NCBI RefSeq assembly: GCF_019311235.1 | Contig: NZ_JAHWDF010000006.1 | Coordinates: 124,001-188,000, forward strand | Origin: Mesonia aestuariivivens | GTDB lineage: Bacteria > Bacteroidota > Bacteroidia > Flavobacteriales > Flavobacteriaceae | Direction of reading: 5' to 3' | Length of the DNA stretch: 64,000 bases | Program-made: the position numbers and the translations under genes | Part shown: in pieces, positions 7,302-16,004 of the stretch | Layout of the letters: the number at the start of each line of letters is the position of its first letter | Position numbering within the stretch: the first letter of the stretch is position 1 | The notes under the pieces: model-generated | Databases searched by the model: none | What the model saw: the letters and a program-made list of their open reading frames with translations, nothing else | Told to the model about the DNA's origin: nothing

Positions 7302-7803
7302 ATATAGCTTTAAGTTCTGTAGCTTCGCTAGGCTTCATTTTTCCTGCTAGCACTAAACTTAATTGTTTTCTACGTAAAGCTGCATCAAAACGCTCTTTTT
7401 CAACTTCTGTTTCGGGCTCAATAGCAGGAACAGGCACAGGGTTACCAGCATCATCTACGGCAACAAAAGTATAAATAGCATCGTTTGCTTTAGAGCGCAT
7501 ACCGCTTTCTCGGTCTTCAATCCAAACATCAATCACAACTTCCATAGAACTTTTAAAAGCACGAGAAAGTTTAGCTTCTACCGTTACTACACTGCCTAAA
7601 GGAATCATTTTTTTAAAGGCCACATGATTTACAGAAGCCGTAACTACAATTCTGCGGCTATGTCTTCGGGCAGCAATACTAGCAGCACGATCCATACGAG
7701 CGAGTAATTCACCACCAAAAAGGTTGTTTAGTGGATTGGTTTCACTCGGTAAAACAAGGTCTGTTAAAATAGTGCGAGATTCGCTAGGATGTTTTGGCTG
7801 CAT
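7291..7803 (-). CDS. Acyl-CoA thioesterase, hotdog fold (BACH/YciA-like)
   Basis: 170 residues from the ATG at 7803, the only start placed sensibly after the -7 box. The ETNPLNNLFGGELLARMD segment (about residues 21-38) is the central hotdog helix with the active-site Asn and Asp38 seen in acyl-CoA thioesterases, followed by the strand VVTASVNHVAFKKMI. The enzyme hydrolyses acyl-CoA to free acid and CoA in the cytosol. It overlaps the MATE gene by 11 nt in a two-gene operon. Confidence 0.88.
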   Translation of the reverse strand: MQPKHPSESRTILTDLVLPSETNPLNNLFGGELLARMDRAASIAARRHSRRIVVTASVNHVAFKKMIPLGSVVTVEAKLSRAFKSSMEVVIDVWIEDRESGMRSKANDAIYTFVAVDDAGNPVPVPAIEPETEVEKERFDAALRRKQLSLVLAGKMKPSEATELKAIFED

Positions 7804-7813
7804 TTTTTTCTTG

Positions 7814-7821
7814 CAAAGGTA
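7814..7821 (-). promoter_or_regulatory. -7 box for the thioesterase-MATE operon
   Basis: Minus-strand TACCTTTG, 11 nt before the ATG at 7803. The position rules out longer N-terminal extensions of the thioesterase. Confidence 0.65.
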
Positions 7822-7896
7822 ATCTTTTGATTTAAAACAAAAATTGATGCTTAAGAAAAGCACCAATTTTAAATGTTTTTATAATCGTAAAATCTA

Positions 7897-8847
7897 TTAA
7901 AGGTCTTGTACCAATAACCAAGCCTCCTGATTTTCAGTTGTTTTAATATTTCTTAAAGCTTTTAGTGCATCAGTTCTTTTTTCGTAACTACTGTAAATTA
8001 CTTGATGTAAGCCATATTTATTAGCCCCAATTTCACGAGCATGAAAACCTTTGTTTCTTAACTGATTTACTTTTTTGGCGGCATTTTCTTTTTCTCTAAA
8101 CGCACCAGCAACAATATGATAGCTTCCATTTTCTCTAGTTACTTCAAAAGTAACCTCAGGCAACGGATTGCTAATTACAAAAGTAGCTTCTTGAATTTGT
8201 GATTCAATTTGCTTTTCAGCTTTTTGTTGCTCAGCAATATTATGAGCTTTAATGTCATTACTGTAATAATTAGCTCCTAAGAAACCAGACAAGCCTATAG
8301 CAATAGCTCCTACTGCCGCATAACGCCAAATTGGTGTTTTAGACGTTTGAGTTTTTTCTGAAGCTAAAACTTTTTCAGAAACAGTAGCAGTTTCTAAAGT
8401 TAAATTTTCTTCTGGAATAACTTCGTTTTCTCTTTCAATGGTATTAACTGTAAATGTTGAAAGTCCAAAAGATTCAGCTAAATAATTATTATGGTAAAAA
8501 GGCTGAAAGATTACTTTCTCTTCTTCTAAGGTAAAAGTACCTATTTCTTTTAAAACTACTTCTTTATGAGATTTAAGAGTAGCTTGTAAATTTTGAACAA
8601 AAAGCATCATTTTTTCACTTGCCTCACTATAAGAAATACCTTCTGTTTTAGCGATGTAGTTGGTTAAAATCCCATCATTTTCAGCTAGTTGCTTATTAAA
8701 AGAGATTACTTTTTTAGGAGGATAAAAAGCCTGTGTAGATTCATGAATTTGTGCAGATTTACGTTGTGCTAAAAAGGCACCAAACTCAGGTATGACTACA
8801 CATTCGTAACGATATAATAATTCTTGTAAATATTGCTCTACTCTCAT
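7897..8847 (-). CDS. HU/CCDC81-like and SPOR domain membrane protein
   Basis: 316 residues. Two bacterial CCDC81-type HU repeats span about 1-60 (YECVVIPEFGAFL) and 62-130 (VVLKEIGTFTLEEE). One membrane segment follows at 174-195, then a linker, then a C-terminal SPOR domain at about 241-316 (GSYHIVAGAFREKENA, with KVNQLRNKGF). SPOR domains bind denuded glycan at division septa, so the protein probably links a cytosolic DNA- or protein-binding part to septal peptidoglycan. This architecture is characteristic of Bacteroidota. It is divergent from dprA. Confidence 0.85.
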   Translation of the reverse strand: MRVEQYLQELLYRYECVVIPEFGAFLAQRKSAQIHESTQAFYPPKKVISFNKQLAENDGILTNYIAKTEGISYSEASEKMMLFVQNLQATLKSHKEVVLKEIGTFTLEEEKVIFQPFYHNNYLAESFGLSTFTVNTIERENEVIPEENLTLETATVSEKVLASEKTQTSKTPIWRYAAVGAIAIGLSGFLGANYYSNDIKAHNIAEQQKAEKQIESQIQEATFVISNPLPEVTFEVTRENGSYHIVAGAFREKENAAKKVNQLRNKGFHAREIGANKYGLHQVIYSSYEKRTDALKALRNIKTTENQEAWLLVQDL

Positions 8848-8852
8848 AAATT

Positions 8853-8860
8853 CAAAGTTA
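8853..8860 (-). promoter_or_regulatory. -7 box for the SPOR-domain gene
   Basis: Minus-strand TAACTTTG, six nt before the ATG at 8847, implying a leader of only a few bases or a leaderless transcript. Confidence 0.6.
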
Positions 8861-8945
8861 GTATATTTTCACATTTTATAAAATAGCGTGACTGAATTTT
8901 ATTAACAAATCTTTTTAACTATTTTTAGTACTATATTTTATTAAA

Positions 8946-10043
8946 ATGAGTGAATCAGAGTTAATTTATTTATTGGCTTTGCAACGTATTCCTTATGTAG
9001 GGGATATTACTGCAAAAAAATTAGTACATCATTTTGGCTCTGCTGAAGCCATTTTTAAAGCAAAAAAAGATCGTATTCTTGCTATTGATGGCGTTGGTCA
9101 TAAAGTAGCTAAACTCTTAGATTTTTCTGCTTATGAACGAGAGGTTTTACAAGAAATAAATTTTATACAAGAAAATGGTATAAAGGTTACTTATTTTGAA
9201 GAGTCTACTTATCCTGAGCATTTAAAGCATTGTATAGATGCGCCCATACTACTTTTCGAAAAAGGAAATATCGACCTGCAGCACAAAAAAATTATAAGTA
9301 TTGTGGGTACACGAAAAGCTACAAATCATGGTATTGCTTTTTGCGAACAGCTTATCTCAGAATTAGCACCTTTAAATCCGGTTATTGTTTCTGGTTTCGC
9401 CTACGGAATTGATATTTGTGCGCATAAAGCTGCATTAGCAAATAATTTACAAACTGTAGCATGCTTAGCACATGGGTTAAATCAAATTTATCCGAAGTCA
9501 CATCAAAAATATAAAAATGAAGTGTTGAAAAATGGTGGATTTATTTCAGATTTTTGGAGTGATAAAACGTTTGATAGAAAAAATTTTTTAAAGCGAAACC
9601 GTGTTATTGCCGGAATAAGTGAAGCTACAATCGTGATTGAAAGCGCAGAAAAAGGAGGTTCTTTAGTAACTGCAGATATTGCGCATTCTTATAACCGAGA
9701 GGTTTTTGCCGTTCCTGGTAGAACCACCGATAGTTTTAGTAAAGGTTGTAATGAATTAATAAAAACTCAAAAAGCACAATTAATCACTTCTGCAGCAGAT
9801 TTAGTTTATTATTTAGGTTGGGAAATTGAAGAAAATAAGCCTAAGCAAACCCAACTTTTTGTTGATCTTTCTGGGGAAGAAGAAAAAGTCTTAAATGAAT
9901 TAAAAAAATTAGGTAAAACAGAATTAGATGTACTTGCCTTAGCTTGCCAAATGCCAACATTTGAAATCACCACCTATTTACTTAGTTTAGAATTAAACGG
10001 ATTGGTGAGGCCATTGCCCGGTAAAATGTTTGAAGTGATTTAA
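8946..10043 (+). CDS. dprA: DNA processing protein DprA/Smf
   Basis: 365 residues in the usual DprA order: an N-terminal helix-hairpin-helix/SAM-like part (residues 1-60, RIPYVGDITAKKL and IDGVGHKVA), a Rossmann core with IVGTRKA (119-125) and SGFAYGIDICAH (149-160), the GGSLVTADIAHSYNREVFAVPG signature, and a C-terminal winged helix (about 305-365). DprA loads RecA onto incoming single-stranded DNA during natural transformation. No other competence gene is adjacent. It ends in a strong terminator shared with trpS. Confidence 0.95.
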   Translation: MSESELIYLLALQRIPYVGDITAKKLVHHFGSAEAIFKAKKDRILAIDGVGHKVAKLLDFSAYEREVLQEINFIQENGIKVTYFEESTYPEHLKHCIDAPILLFEKGNIDLQHKKIISIVGTRKATNHGIAFCEQLISELAPLNPVIVSGFAYGIDICAHKAALANNLQTVACLAHGLNQIYPKSHQKYKNEVLKNGGFISDFWSDKTFDRKNFLKRNRVIAGISEATIVIESAEKGGSLVTADIAHSYNREVFAVPGRTTDSFSKGCNELIKTQKAQLITSAADLVYYLGWEIEENKPKQTQLFVDLSGEEEKVLNELKKLGKTELDVLALACQMPTFEITTYLLSLELNGLVRPLPGKMFEVI

Positions 10044-10049
10044 GTATAT

Positions 10050-10090
10050 AAAAAAGTGCAGCACGTTTTTTGAAGGTGCTGCACTTTTTT
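10050..10090. terminator. Bidirectional terminator between dprA and trpS
   Basis: AAAAAAGTGCAGCAC (10050-10064) and GTGCTGCACTTTTTT (10076-10090) form a perfect 15-bp stem with T-runs on both strands. Confidence 0.92.
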
Positions 10091-10097
10091 ATATATT

Positions 10098-11066
10098 TTA
10101 ATATCCTAACTTCGTTCTTACACGACCAAGAACTTCTTTTGCTACTTTTCTGGCTTTTTCAGCTCCTTTTTCTAAAGCGGCGTCTACTTCTTCTAAGTTA
10201 TTCATATAATAATGGTAAGCTTCTCTTTCTTTGCTGTATTTTTCAACTAAAAGCTCATATAAAGCTTGTTTGGCGTGACCGTAGCCGTAATTCCCGCCTA
10301 AGTAGTTTTTACGCATCCCTGCGGTTTGTGTTTCGGTAGCGATAATTTTATAAAGGTTGAAAACATTACACGTGTCAGGATCTTTAGGTTCTTCAAGCGG
10401 TGTACTATCGGTTTGAATAGCCATTACTTGTTTTCTAAGTTTTTTATCAGGTAAAAATAAATTGATATAATTATCTGCGGATTTGCTCATTTTTTTACCA
10501 TCAATTCCTGGTATGTATTTGCTCTCTTCTTGAATTTTAGCTTCTGGTAAAACAAAAGTTTCTCCCATTTGTGCGTGAAACCTTGTCGCAACATCCCGTG
10601 TCATTTCTATATGTTGGAGCTGATCTTTCCCTACAGGAATATATTCGGCATCGTATAAAAGTATATCTGCAGCCATTAACATGGGGTAGGTAAACAAACC
10701 TGAGTTTACATCGGCTAAACGATCTGCTTTATCTTTAAATGAATGGGCTAAGGTTAAACGCTGATACGGAAAAAAACAACTTAAATACCAAGAAAGCTCT
10801 GTAGTTTCTGGAATGTCACTTTGTCTGTAAAAAACCGTTTTTTCAATATCTAATCCAAAAGCAAGCCAGGCTGCCGCCACAGAATAGGTGTTTTCTCGTA
10901 AAGTGGGAGCATCTTTTATTTGTGTAAGTGTATGCAAATTTGCAATAAATAAAAAAGAATCGTTGTTGCTATCGTTTGCCATTTCGATGGCAGGAATAAT
11001 TGCTCCTAGTAAATTTCCTAAATGAGGAGTTCCTGTACTTTGTACTCCGGTTAGTATTCTAGACAT
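10098..11066 (-). CDS. trpS: Tryptophanyl-tRNA synthetase
   Basis: 322 residues, class I synthetase. The HIGH-type motif is TGTPHLGN (residues 11-18) and the KMSKS loop is exact at 192-196. The LAHSFKDKADRL and ADILLYDAEYIPVGKDQ segments are typical of bacterial TrpRS, and length is normal. It charges tRNA-Trp in the cytosol. It is monocistronic, divergent from plsC and convergent with dprA. A near-consensus -7 box (TACCTTTA) lies close to the start. Confidence 0.96.
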   Translation of the reverse strand: MSRILTGVQSTGTPHLGNLLGAIIPAIEMANDSNNDSFLFIANLHTLTQIKDAPTLRENTYSVAAAWLAFGLDIEKTVFYRQSDIPETTELSWYLSCFFPYQRLTLAHSFKDKADRLADVNSGLFTYPMLMAADILLYDAEYIPVGKDQLQHIEMTRDVATRFHAQMGETFVLPEAKIQEESKYIPGIDGKKMSKSADNYINLFLPDKKLRKQVMAIQTDSTPLEEPKDPDTCNVFNLYKIIATETQTAGMRKNYLGGNYGYGHAKQALYELLVEKYSKEREAYHYYMNNLEEVDAALEKGAEKARKVAKEVLGRVRTKLGY

Positions 11067-11124
11067 TGTAAATATTTTTTTTGTAAAGGTAAATGTTTTA
11101 TCATTTTCAATGCATACATTTTAG

Positions 11125-11132
11125 TACTTTTG
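11125..11132 (+). promoter_or_regulatory. -7 box for plsC
   Basis: TACTTTTG, eight nt before the ATG at 11140; a very short leader is implied. Confidence 0.6.
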
Positions 11133-11139
11133 AAAATCT

Positions 11140-11877
11140 ATGAACATTTTTAGAAAAATTCTAATCGTCTTGTGGCGTATTTGGTTTTACGTACTGCTTA
11201 CGGTGCCCATTCTAGTTATGTTTCCTTTTTTATTGTTATTTACGGCAAAAGAAAAGTACTATCCGCAATTTTTCTTTTTAGCTAAAATTTGGGCAAATAT
11301 TATTTTGTACGGCATGGGTTTTTATCCTATCGTTAAAAAACTTCAATCTCCAGAAAAAGGCAAGAGTTATATGTTTGTAGCCAATCATACTTCGATGACT
11401 GATATTATGTTGATGTTGAGTATTGTAAAAAATCCGTTTGTGTTTGTAGGAAAGAAAGAGTTGGTTAAAATTCCTCTTTTTGGTTTTTTCTATAAACGCA
11501 CTTGTATTTTGGTAGATCGTAGAAACGTAAAAAGTAGAAATGAAGTTTTTCAGCAAGCCCAGCGAAGATTAAATCAGGGTATTAGTATTTGTATTTTTCC
11601 AGAAGGAGGCGTTCCTGATGATGAATCTATTTTACTAGATACTTTTAAAGATGGCGCTTTTAGGTTGGCTATAGATCACCAAATACCCATTGTTCCTTTG
11701 GTGTTTTACGATAATAAAAAACGTTTTTCATATACGTTTATGAGTGGATCTTTGGGAAGAATGAGAGCTAAAATTTTACTTTTTTTTTCAACTGAAAACT
11801 TAGAACAAAAAGATAAAAGAGATTTACGGGAACAAGTAAGAGAAAAGATTTATAAAGAATTAATTAGTAACAATTAA
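11140..11877 (+). CDS. plsC: 1-acyl-sn-glycerol-3-phosphate acyltransferase
   Basis: 245 residues with an N-terminal membrane segment (about 8-35) and the acyltransferase motifs NH83TSMTD88 (H-x4-D), a central VDRRN, and FPEGG (153-157). PlsC transfers an acyl chain to lysophosphatidate to make phosphatidate at the inner membrane. A second PlsC-type gene is at 53967-54704, so the two may differ in acyl or head-group preference. It is a single gene with its own promoter. A poorly matched hairpin (GGAG-CAA/TTG-CTCC) follows the stop. Confidence 0.9.
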   Translation: MNIFRKILIVLWRIWFYVLLTVPILVMFPFLLLFTAKEKYYPQFFFLAKIWANIILYGMGFYPIVKKLQSPEKGKSYMFVANHTSMTDIMLMLSIVKNPFVFVGKKELVKIPLFGFFYKRTCILVDRRNVKSRNEVFQQAQRRLNQGISICIFPEGGVPDDESILLDTFKDGAFRLAIDHQIPIVPLVFYDNKKRFSYTFMSGSLGRMRAKILLFFSTENLEQKDKRDLREQVREKIYKELISNN

Positions 11878-11940
11878 AAAAGAAAAGGAGCCAAAACCAC
11901 TTGACTCCCTTTGTTTATCATTGCTTAAAAACGAACTTAA

Positions 11941-13524
11941 TTAAAATTTAAAACTGAATCCGGTATAAACCCCAAAATAGTAGGGTTTAAAATCGTTAAT
12001 AGTGTTATTATAGGTATTGAGCTGATATTTAAAAGTAGGCTCTAAATTAACTTCAAATTTTTCACTTAAATTATAGCCAAAGCCTAAACCTAAGTTAGTT
12101 GTAAAACTAACCTTGTTTAAATTATTTGCTTCTCCTAAAGATAATTGACCGTTATTAGAGTTGATAGAAATACTATTATCGTTTAAGAGTAATGTACTTG
12201 CCCCGCCAATTAAATTTATTCCAAAACGTTTATTTAATAATGCATACTCAACTTCTACAGGAATTTCTAAATAACCCAGTTGTTGATTAATCACCCCTTT
12301 TGTATCAGGAGCTATGGGTGCGCTGCTAAATTCTTGTGTATCTACAGAAGTTGCTGGTTTAGATTGGTTTTTAATACTTAAAACCTCAATGCTACTATAA
12401 TTAGGGCTTGAAGTTATTCCTTCTAATCGTGTAGCGTTTACATTGGTAGAATAAGCTATATCATTAATATTGTAACTCATGTTTACTTTACTAATTCCAG
12501 ATCTTACTTTTATTTTTTCTGAAATAGCATAAGCAAAATTAATTCCATAAGCCATGGTCACCTCACCCTTAGTATTATTGCCAGCTAAAGTTTTATCTAA
12601 ATTATTGCTGCCATTTAGACTGCCGTAGTAAATAGGAGAAATGTTAGCTTTTATAAGCCACTTAGATAATTGTTGTACGTTATCTTTTTCTTTCTCATTA
12701 TCACCTTCTTTGTTTAATTCTTTGGCAACTTCGACTAAATTCTTTGTTTTATCGGCGCTATTTTCTTCTACAATTGATGTATTTTCATTAATAGGTTTTT
12801 CATGAATAATGATTCTTTCTTTATTAAGTGGATTAGTGTTTTCTATAAATTTATTCTCCTTATTATGTTCATCTAAATTGTGGGTTAAGTTGCTTTTAAG
12901 CGATTGCTCTTCAGAGCTTAAATTTTCTTGATGAACTAAAGTTTTTGTTGAATTATTTTGACCGCTATTGAAGTCAGCATGGTTCTTTTCCTCTTCAGAA
13001 TTAGCGGAAGAATTAATTTTTTGGGTTGAGGTCGAAGAAAGCTTCTGATTTTTAACAGAGTAATTATTTTCAATAGAAGAAGTATTATTTAAAACAAGAT
13101 TTGAATTGATGTTTACCTTAGAATCATTAGTATGATTTTTTGAATTTTTACGATCAAGTTTTGTAACGGTATCACTAGAATTATCTATAGAAATAACGGT
13201 TAATGTTTCTGTAGATGTCTGATGAATAGTTTTTTCTTTGTTAAAAGTTTTATCTTTTTCATCTGTTTTGGGTTCAGTAATTTTTTTGGAATCTGTATGC
13301 ACAACTTTTTGTTGTGGAGTATTTATCAAGAAATTTCCAATAAAAAGTCCTGCAATTAAAATTGCTGCAACACCCGTAAGTTTATACCATAGTGGTATTA
13401 TTTTTCTCTTTTTTTTATGTTGCAATTTGTTAGCTATATTTTCCCAAACATGATCTTTGGGAGTCGCTTCAAATTCTTTAAAACTCTCTTGAAATAGTCT
13501 ATCTATATCTTTTTTTTCTTTCAT
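11941..13524 (-). CDS. Putative anti-sigma/trans-envelope protein with C-terminal outer-membrane beta-barrel
   Basis: 527 residues in three parts. Residues 1-44 are a charged cytosolic segment (DIDRLFQESFKEFEA, then DHVWENIANKL) typical of flavobacterial sigma-linked proteins. A membrane helix spans about 46-66. Residues 70-290 are a low-complexity Asn/Ser/Lys/Glu linker. Residues from about 293 alternate as beta strands and end in aromatic YTGFSFKF, like a PorT/OMP_b-brl-type barrel. Its ATG overlaps the TGA of the ECF sigma gene, so the two are coupled. The likely role is anti-sigma control through a protein spanning both membranes; this is inference. Confidence 0.75.
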   Translation of the reverse strand: MKEKKDIDRLFQESFKEFEATPKDHVWENIANKLQHKKKRKIIPLWYKLTGVAAILIAGLFIGNFLINTPQQKVVHTDSKKITEPKTDEKDKTFNKEKTIHQTSTETLTVISIDNSSDTVTKLDRKNSKNHTNDSKVNINSNLVLNNTSSIENNYSVKNQKLSSTSTQKINSSANSEEEKNHADFNSGQNNSTKTLVHQENLSSEEQSLKSNLTHNLDEHNKENKFIENTNPLNKERIIIHEKPINENTSIVEENSADKTKNLVEVAKELNKEGDNEKEKDNVQQLSKWLIKANISPIYYGSLNGSNNLDKTLAGNNTKGEVTMAYGINFAYAISEKIKVRSGISKVNMSYNINDIAYSTNVNATRLEGITSSPNYSSIEVLSIKNQSKPATSVDTQEFSSAPIAPDTKGVINQQLGYLEIPVEVEYALLNKRFGINLIGGASTLLLNDNSISINSNNGQLSLGEANNLNKVSFTTNLGLGFGYNLSEKFEVNLEPTFKYQLNTYNNTINDFKPYYFGVYTGFSFKF

Positions 13525-14066
13525 GGTGCCGAGCTTGCGCTATTATGGGTTGATTGCTCTTCAACTTTTATTTTCAAAATCTGCCTAGCTCGTGCCAGAT
13601 TAGATTTTGAAGTTCCTACAGAAATATTCATCATGGCAGCAATTTCTTTATGAGAAAAACCATCTAATACATAGAGATTAAAAACCATTCTATAGCGATC
13701 TGGTAATTCTTGTATAATTTTGAGCAGAAACGTTAAAGAAATTTGCTCTTCGTCTATTTCTATTTCGGGTTGTTTTAAAGATTCTTCATCTATAATCTGA
13801 AATACATCTTGTTTTCGATAGCGTTGCAATGCTGTATTTACCACAATACGTTTCATCCAACCTTCAAAAGAACCTTTATTTTTATATTGAAAAATTTTAT
13901 TGAAAATGGTTAAAAAAGCATCCTGTAAGTTGTCTTCAGCTTCTTGATAATTTCGGGAATACTTCAGGCTTACCGCAAAGAGCTTATTCGCATATAACTT
14001 GTATAGCTGCTCTTGCGATTTTAAATCTTGCTTTTTGCATTTTGCTATGAGTTGTTCAATACTCAA
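13521..14066 (-). CDS. ECF-type RNA polymerase sigma factor
   Basis: 181 residues with sigma region 2 (about 20-88; NYQEAEDNLQDAFLTIF and the W70-MKRIVVN motif) and region 4 (about 115-168; LPDRYRMVFNLYVLDGFSHKEIA helix-turn-helix). It is a group 4 sigma-70 factor. The gene is 11 nt after a lipoprotein gene and overlaps the next gene, a membrane beta-barrel protein, by 4 nt. Such triplets usually encode a sigma factor with its envelope-stress control. Confidence 0.93.
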   Translation of the reverse strand: MSIEQLIAKCKKQDLKSQEQLYKLYANKLFAVSLKYSRNYQEAEDNLQDAFLTIFNKIFQYKNKGSFEGWMKRIVVNTALQRYRKQDVFQIIDEESLKQPEIEIDEEQISLTFLLKIIQELPDRYRMVFNLYVLDGFSHKEIAAMMNISVGTSKSNLARARQILKIKVEEQSTHNSASSAP

Positions 14067-14077
14067 TATATAATTTG

Positions 14078-14509
14078 TTATTCTACCTTTACAGGTACTT
14101 CTTTTGTTAAATATATATTTTCTCCTTCTTCATCTACTCCTTGCCAAAACTTAAATATGTAGTAATCTCTTCTGATCACTTCAAAAGAAAGTTTCTTAGT
14201 AATTAATTCATTTTCTAGCTCTTGGCAGTTGGTGTTATTATCATAATAAACTCTATTTACAACCCAAATAATTCTCTCATTTTCATTCTTTTCGTTGCTA
14301 AAACCATCGAAAAAATGACAATCAGTTGGACGTTTATAGGTAATTTCGAAATCATGAATTTCTCTGAAATTCAATGTATCTGGTAGATTAACGCTATCTA
14401 TTGATACTAATTCTTGTGCTGTATATAAATTACTATTATCATCCATACTACAGCTTGCTGCAGTTAATATTAAAAATACATATAATATTACTTTATTGAC
14501 CTTCTTCAT
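14078..14509 (-). CDS. Lipoprotein at the head of the sigma factor operon
   Basis: 143 residues with a signal peptide and lipobox TAASC, Cys20 being the lipidation site. The mature part contains no domain I recognise. It is first in a lipoprotein, sigma, membrane-barrel operon, so it may be a sensor or target of the sigma system. A near-consensus -7 box (ATACTTTG, minus strand 14549-14556) lies about 40 nt upstream. Confidence 0.8.
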   Translation of the reverse strand: MKKVNKVILYVFLILTAASCSMDDNSNLYTAQELVSIDSVNLPDTLNFREIHDFEITYKRPTDCHFFDGFSNEKNENERIIWVVNRVYYDNNTNCQELENELITKKLSFEVIRRDYYIFKFWQGVDEEGENIYLTKEVPVKVE

Positions 14510-14581
14510 ATTCTTTTAATGATAAACTTGTTTCTTAATTAAGAGATGCAAAGTATAGTGAAGGGTTGCGTTGTAAACAAA

Positions 14582-14606
14582 AAAATCCTGCTGAAAGCAG
14601 GATTTT
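14582..14606 (-). terminator. recA terminator
   Basis: AAAATCCTGCT (14582-14592) pairs with AGCAGGATTTT (14596-14606) as a perfect 11-bp stem with a 3-nt loop, 25 nt after the recA stop. Confidence 0.9.
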
Positions 14607-14630
14607 AAATTTTATAAATAATAAACTTTT

Positions 14631-15644
14631 TTAAGATTTAGCAATCTTTATAGCTTCTGTAATTTTAATTTCAAGCTCTTCCATTAATTCTGGGTTGTCT
14701 TTAAGTAATGTTTTTACAGCATCACGACCCTGACCTAATTTAGTGTCTTCGTAACTAAACCAAGAACCGCTTTTCTTTACGATTTCATAGTCTACACCTA
14801 TATCTATAATTTCTCCTACTTTAGAAACTCCTTCGCCGTACATAATATCAAATTCGGCAGTTTTAAATGGAGGGGCAACTTTATTTTTAACCACTTTAAC
14901 ACGGGTTTTGTTACCCATTACATCACTATTACTATTCTTAATTTGAGTAGATCTTCTAATATCTAATCGTACAGAAGCGTAAAATTTAAGTGCATTACCA
15001 CCAGTAGTGGTTTCTGGGTTACCAAACATTACTCCAATTTTTTCACGTAACTGGTTAATGAAGATTACTGTACAATTGGTTTTGCTAATAGAGGCCGTAA
15101 GTTTTCTTAAAGCCTGAGACATTAAACGAGCATGGAGTCCCATTTTAGAGTCTCCCATTTCACCTTCAATCTCACTTTTTGGTGTTAAGGCCGCTACAGA
15201 ATCTATTACAATAATATCTATTGCACCAGATCTAATTAAGTTGTCTGCAATTTCTAAAGCTTGCTCACCGTGATCTGGTTGAGAAATAATTAAATTCTCT
15301 ATATCTATACCAAGTTTTTCTGCATAAGAACGGTCAAAAGCATGTTCTGCATCTATAAAAGCAGCAATACCTCCAGCTTTTTGAGCTTCAGCAATTGCGT
15401 GTAAAGTCAAAGTGGTTTTACCAGAAGATTCTGGACCGTAAATTTCAATCACTCTACCTCTAGGGTAACCACCTACACCAAGAGCCAAATCTAACCCTAA
15501 AGATCCAGATGGAATTGCATCTACATCTTGTACCGCTTGGTCACTCATTTTCATGACTGTACCTTTTCCGTAGGTTTTATCTAATTTATCTAGCGTTAAC
15601 TTTAACGCCTTTAATTTTGCTTCTTTTTCGTTTTCTTTACTCAT
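14631..15644 (-). CDS. recA: Recombinase RecA
   Basis: 337 residues, full length. Walker [10 protein letters not shown] is at 70-78, Walker [11 protein letters not shown] follows, and the DNA-binding loops are present ([21 protein letters not shown] and [28 protein letters not shown] segments). RecA forms filaments on single-stranded DNA for recombination and SOS signalling. It is monocistronic with a strong terminator. Upstream, a loose dyad GTGA...TCAC (about 15700-15715) is the only operator-like sequence I see. Confidence 0.98.
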   Translation of the reverse strand: MSKENEKEAKLKALKLTLDKLDKTYGKGTVMKMSDQAVQDVDAIPSGSLGLDLALGVGGYPRGRVIEIYGPESSGKTTLTLHAIAEAQKAGGIAAFIDAEHAFDRSYAEKLGIDIENLIISQPDHGEQALEIADNLIRSGAIDIIVIDSVAALTPKSEIEGEMGDSKMGLHARLMSQALRKLTASISKTNCTVIFINQLREKIGVMFGNPETTTGGNALKFYASVRLDIRRSTQIKNSNSDVMGNKTRVKVVKNKVAPPFKTAEFDIMYGEGVSKVGEIIDIGVDYEIVKKSGSWFSYEDTKLGQGRDAVKTLLKDNPELMEELEIKITEAIKIAKS

Positions 15645-15699
15645 ATTCTTGATTAAAAGGCTTTCATTTTTTTGAAGAACTGCTAAAGTACTATAAGTT

Positions 15700-15957
15700 T
15701 TTGTGATTTCAATTGGTCACGCAACCTTTTTTATTTTTTACATCTATTAAAAAAAGAAGAGAATATTCTATGAGATTTCTCAAAAAAAGATTTATTATGA
15801 ATTTCATTAGCTGCGCATTTACAGTGTGTTACATCTGTAATTGCAAGGTTGATGGTGGCTAGCGTTGTAGGGTTATTAAAATCTAAATTTAATAAAATTA
15901 ACAACGAATTAGCCATTCAAAAAAATGCTCGAAAGAATAATATTTCGGGCATTTTTT
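15700..15957 (+). ncRNA. Candidate structured small RNA between recA and trhO
   Basis: The 360-nt gap 15645-16004 holds no convincing protein gene but has clear structure. A compound stem-loop at 15857-15914 pairs GGCTA/TAGCC, GTTGT/ACAAC and TTATTAAA/TTTAATAA. Smaller hairpins occur near 15819-15841 (TTACAG/CTGTAA). A terminator follows at 15921-15957. That stem has a G.U pair when transcribed plus and an A.C mismatch when transcribed minus, so it favours a plus-strand transcript. No plus-strand gene lies upstream to need it. The 5' end is not defined and I see no exact -7 box, so the start is approximate. A 61-codon minus-strand frame (15731-15916) overlaps the structure and is probably spurious. 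Confidence 0.5.
15921..15957 (+). terminator. Terminator of the candidate RNA
   Basis: AAAAATGCTCGAAA (15921-15934) pairs with TTTCGGGCATTTTT (15943-15956) through one G.U, followed by T. It ends 14 nt before the trhO -7 box. Confidence 0.75.
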
Positions 15958-15970
15958 ATAGATAAAATTT

Positions 15971-15978
15971 TACCTTTG
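15971..15978 (+). promoter_or_regulatory. -7 box for trhO
   Basis: TACCTTTG, 26 nt before the ATG at 16005. Confidence 0.7.
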
Positions 15979-16004
15979 CAGTTTAACTTAATAATTAGTA
16001 TAGC

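Noticed and set aside
10070-10339. Leu/Phe-rich plus-strand frame opposite the trpS 3' end
   Set aside because: Composition reflects the complement of Lys/Glu-rich codons; begins inside the dprA terminator.
15699-15722. GTGA...TCAC dyad upstream of recA as an SOS operator
   Set aside because: Arms are only four bases and no second copy is visible; too weak to call.
15731-15916. 61-codon minus-strand frame between recA and trhO
   Set aside because: It starts right after a hairpin with no ribosome site or promoter, and overlaps a strong compound stem-loop; better explained as a chance frame over a structured RNA.
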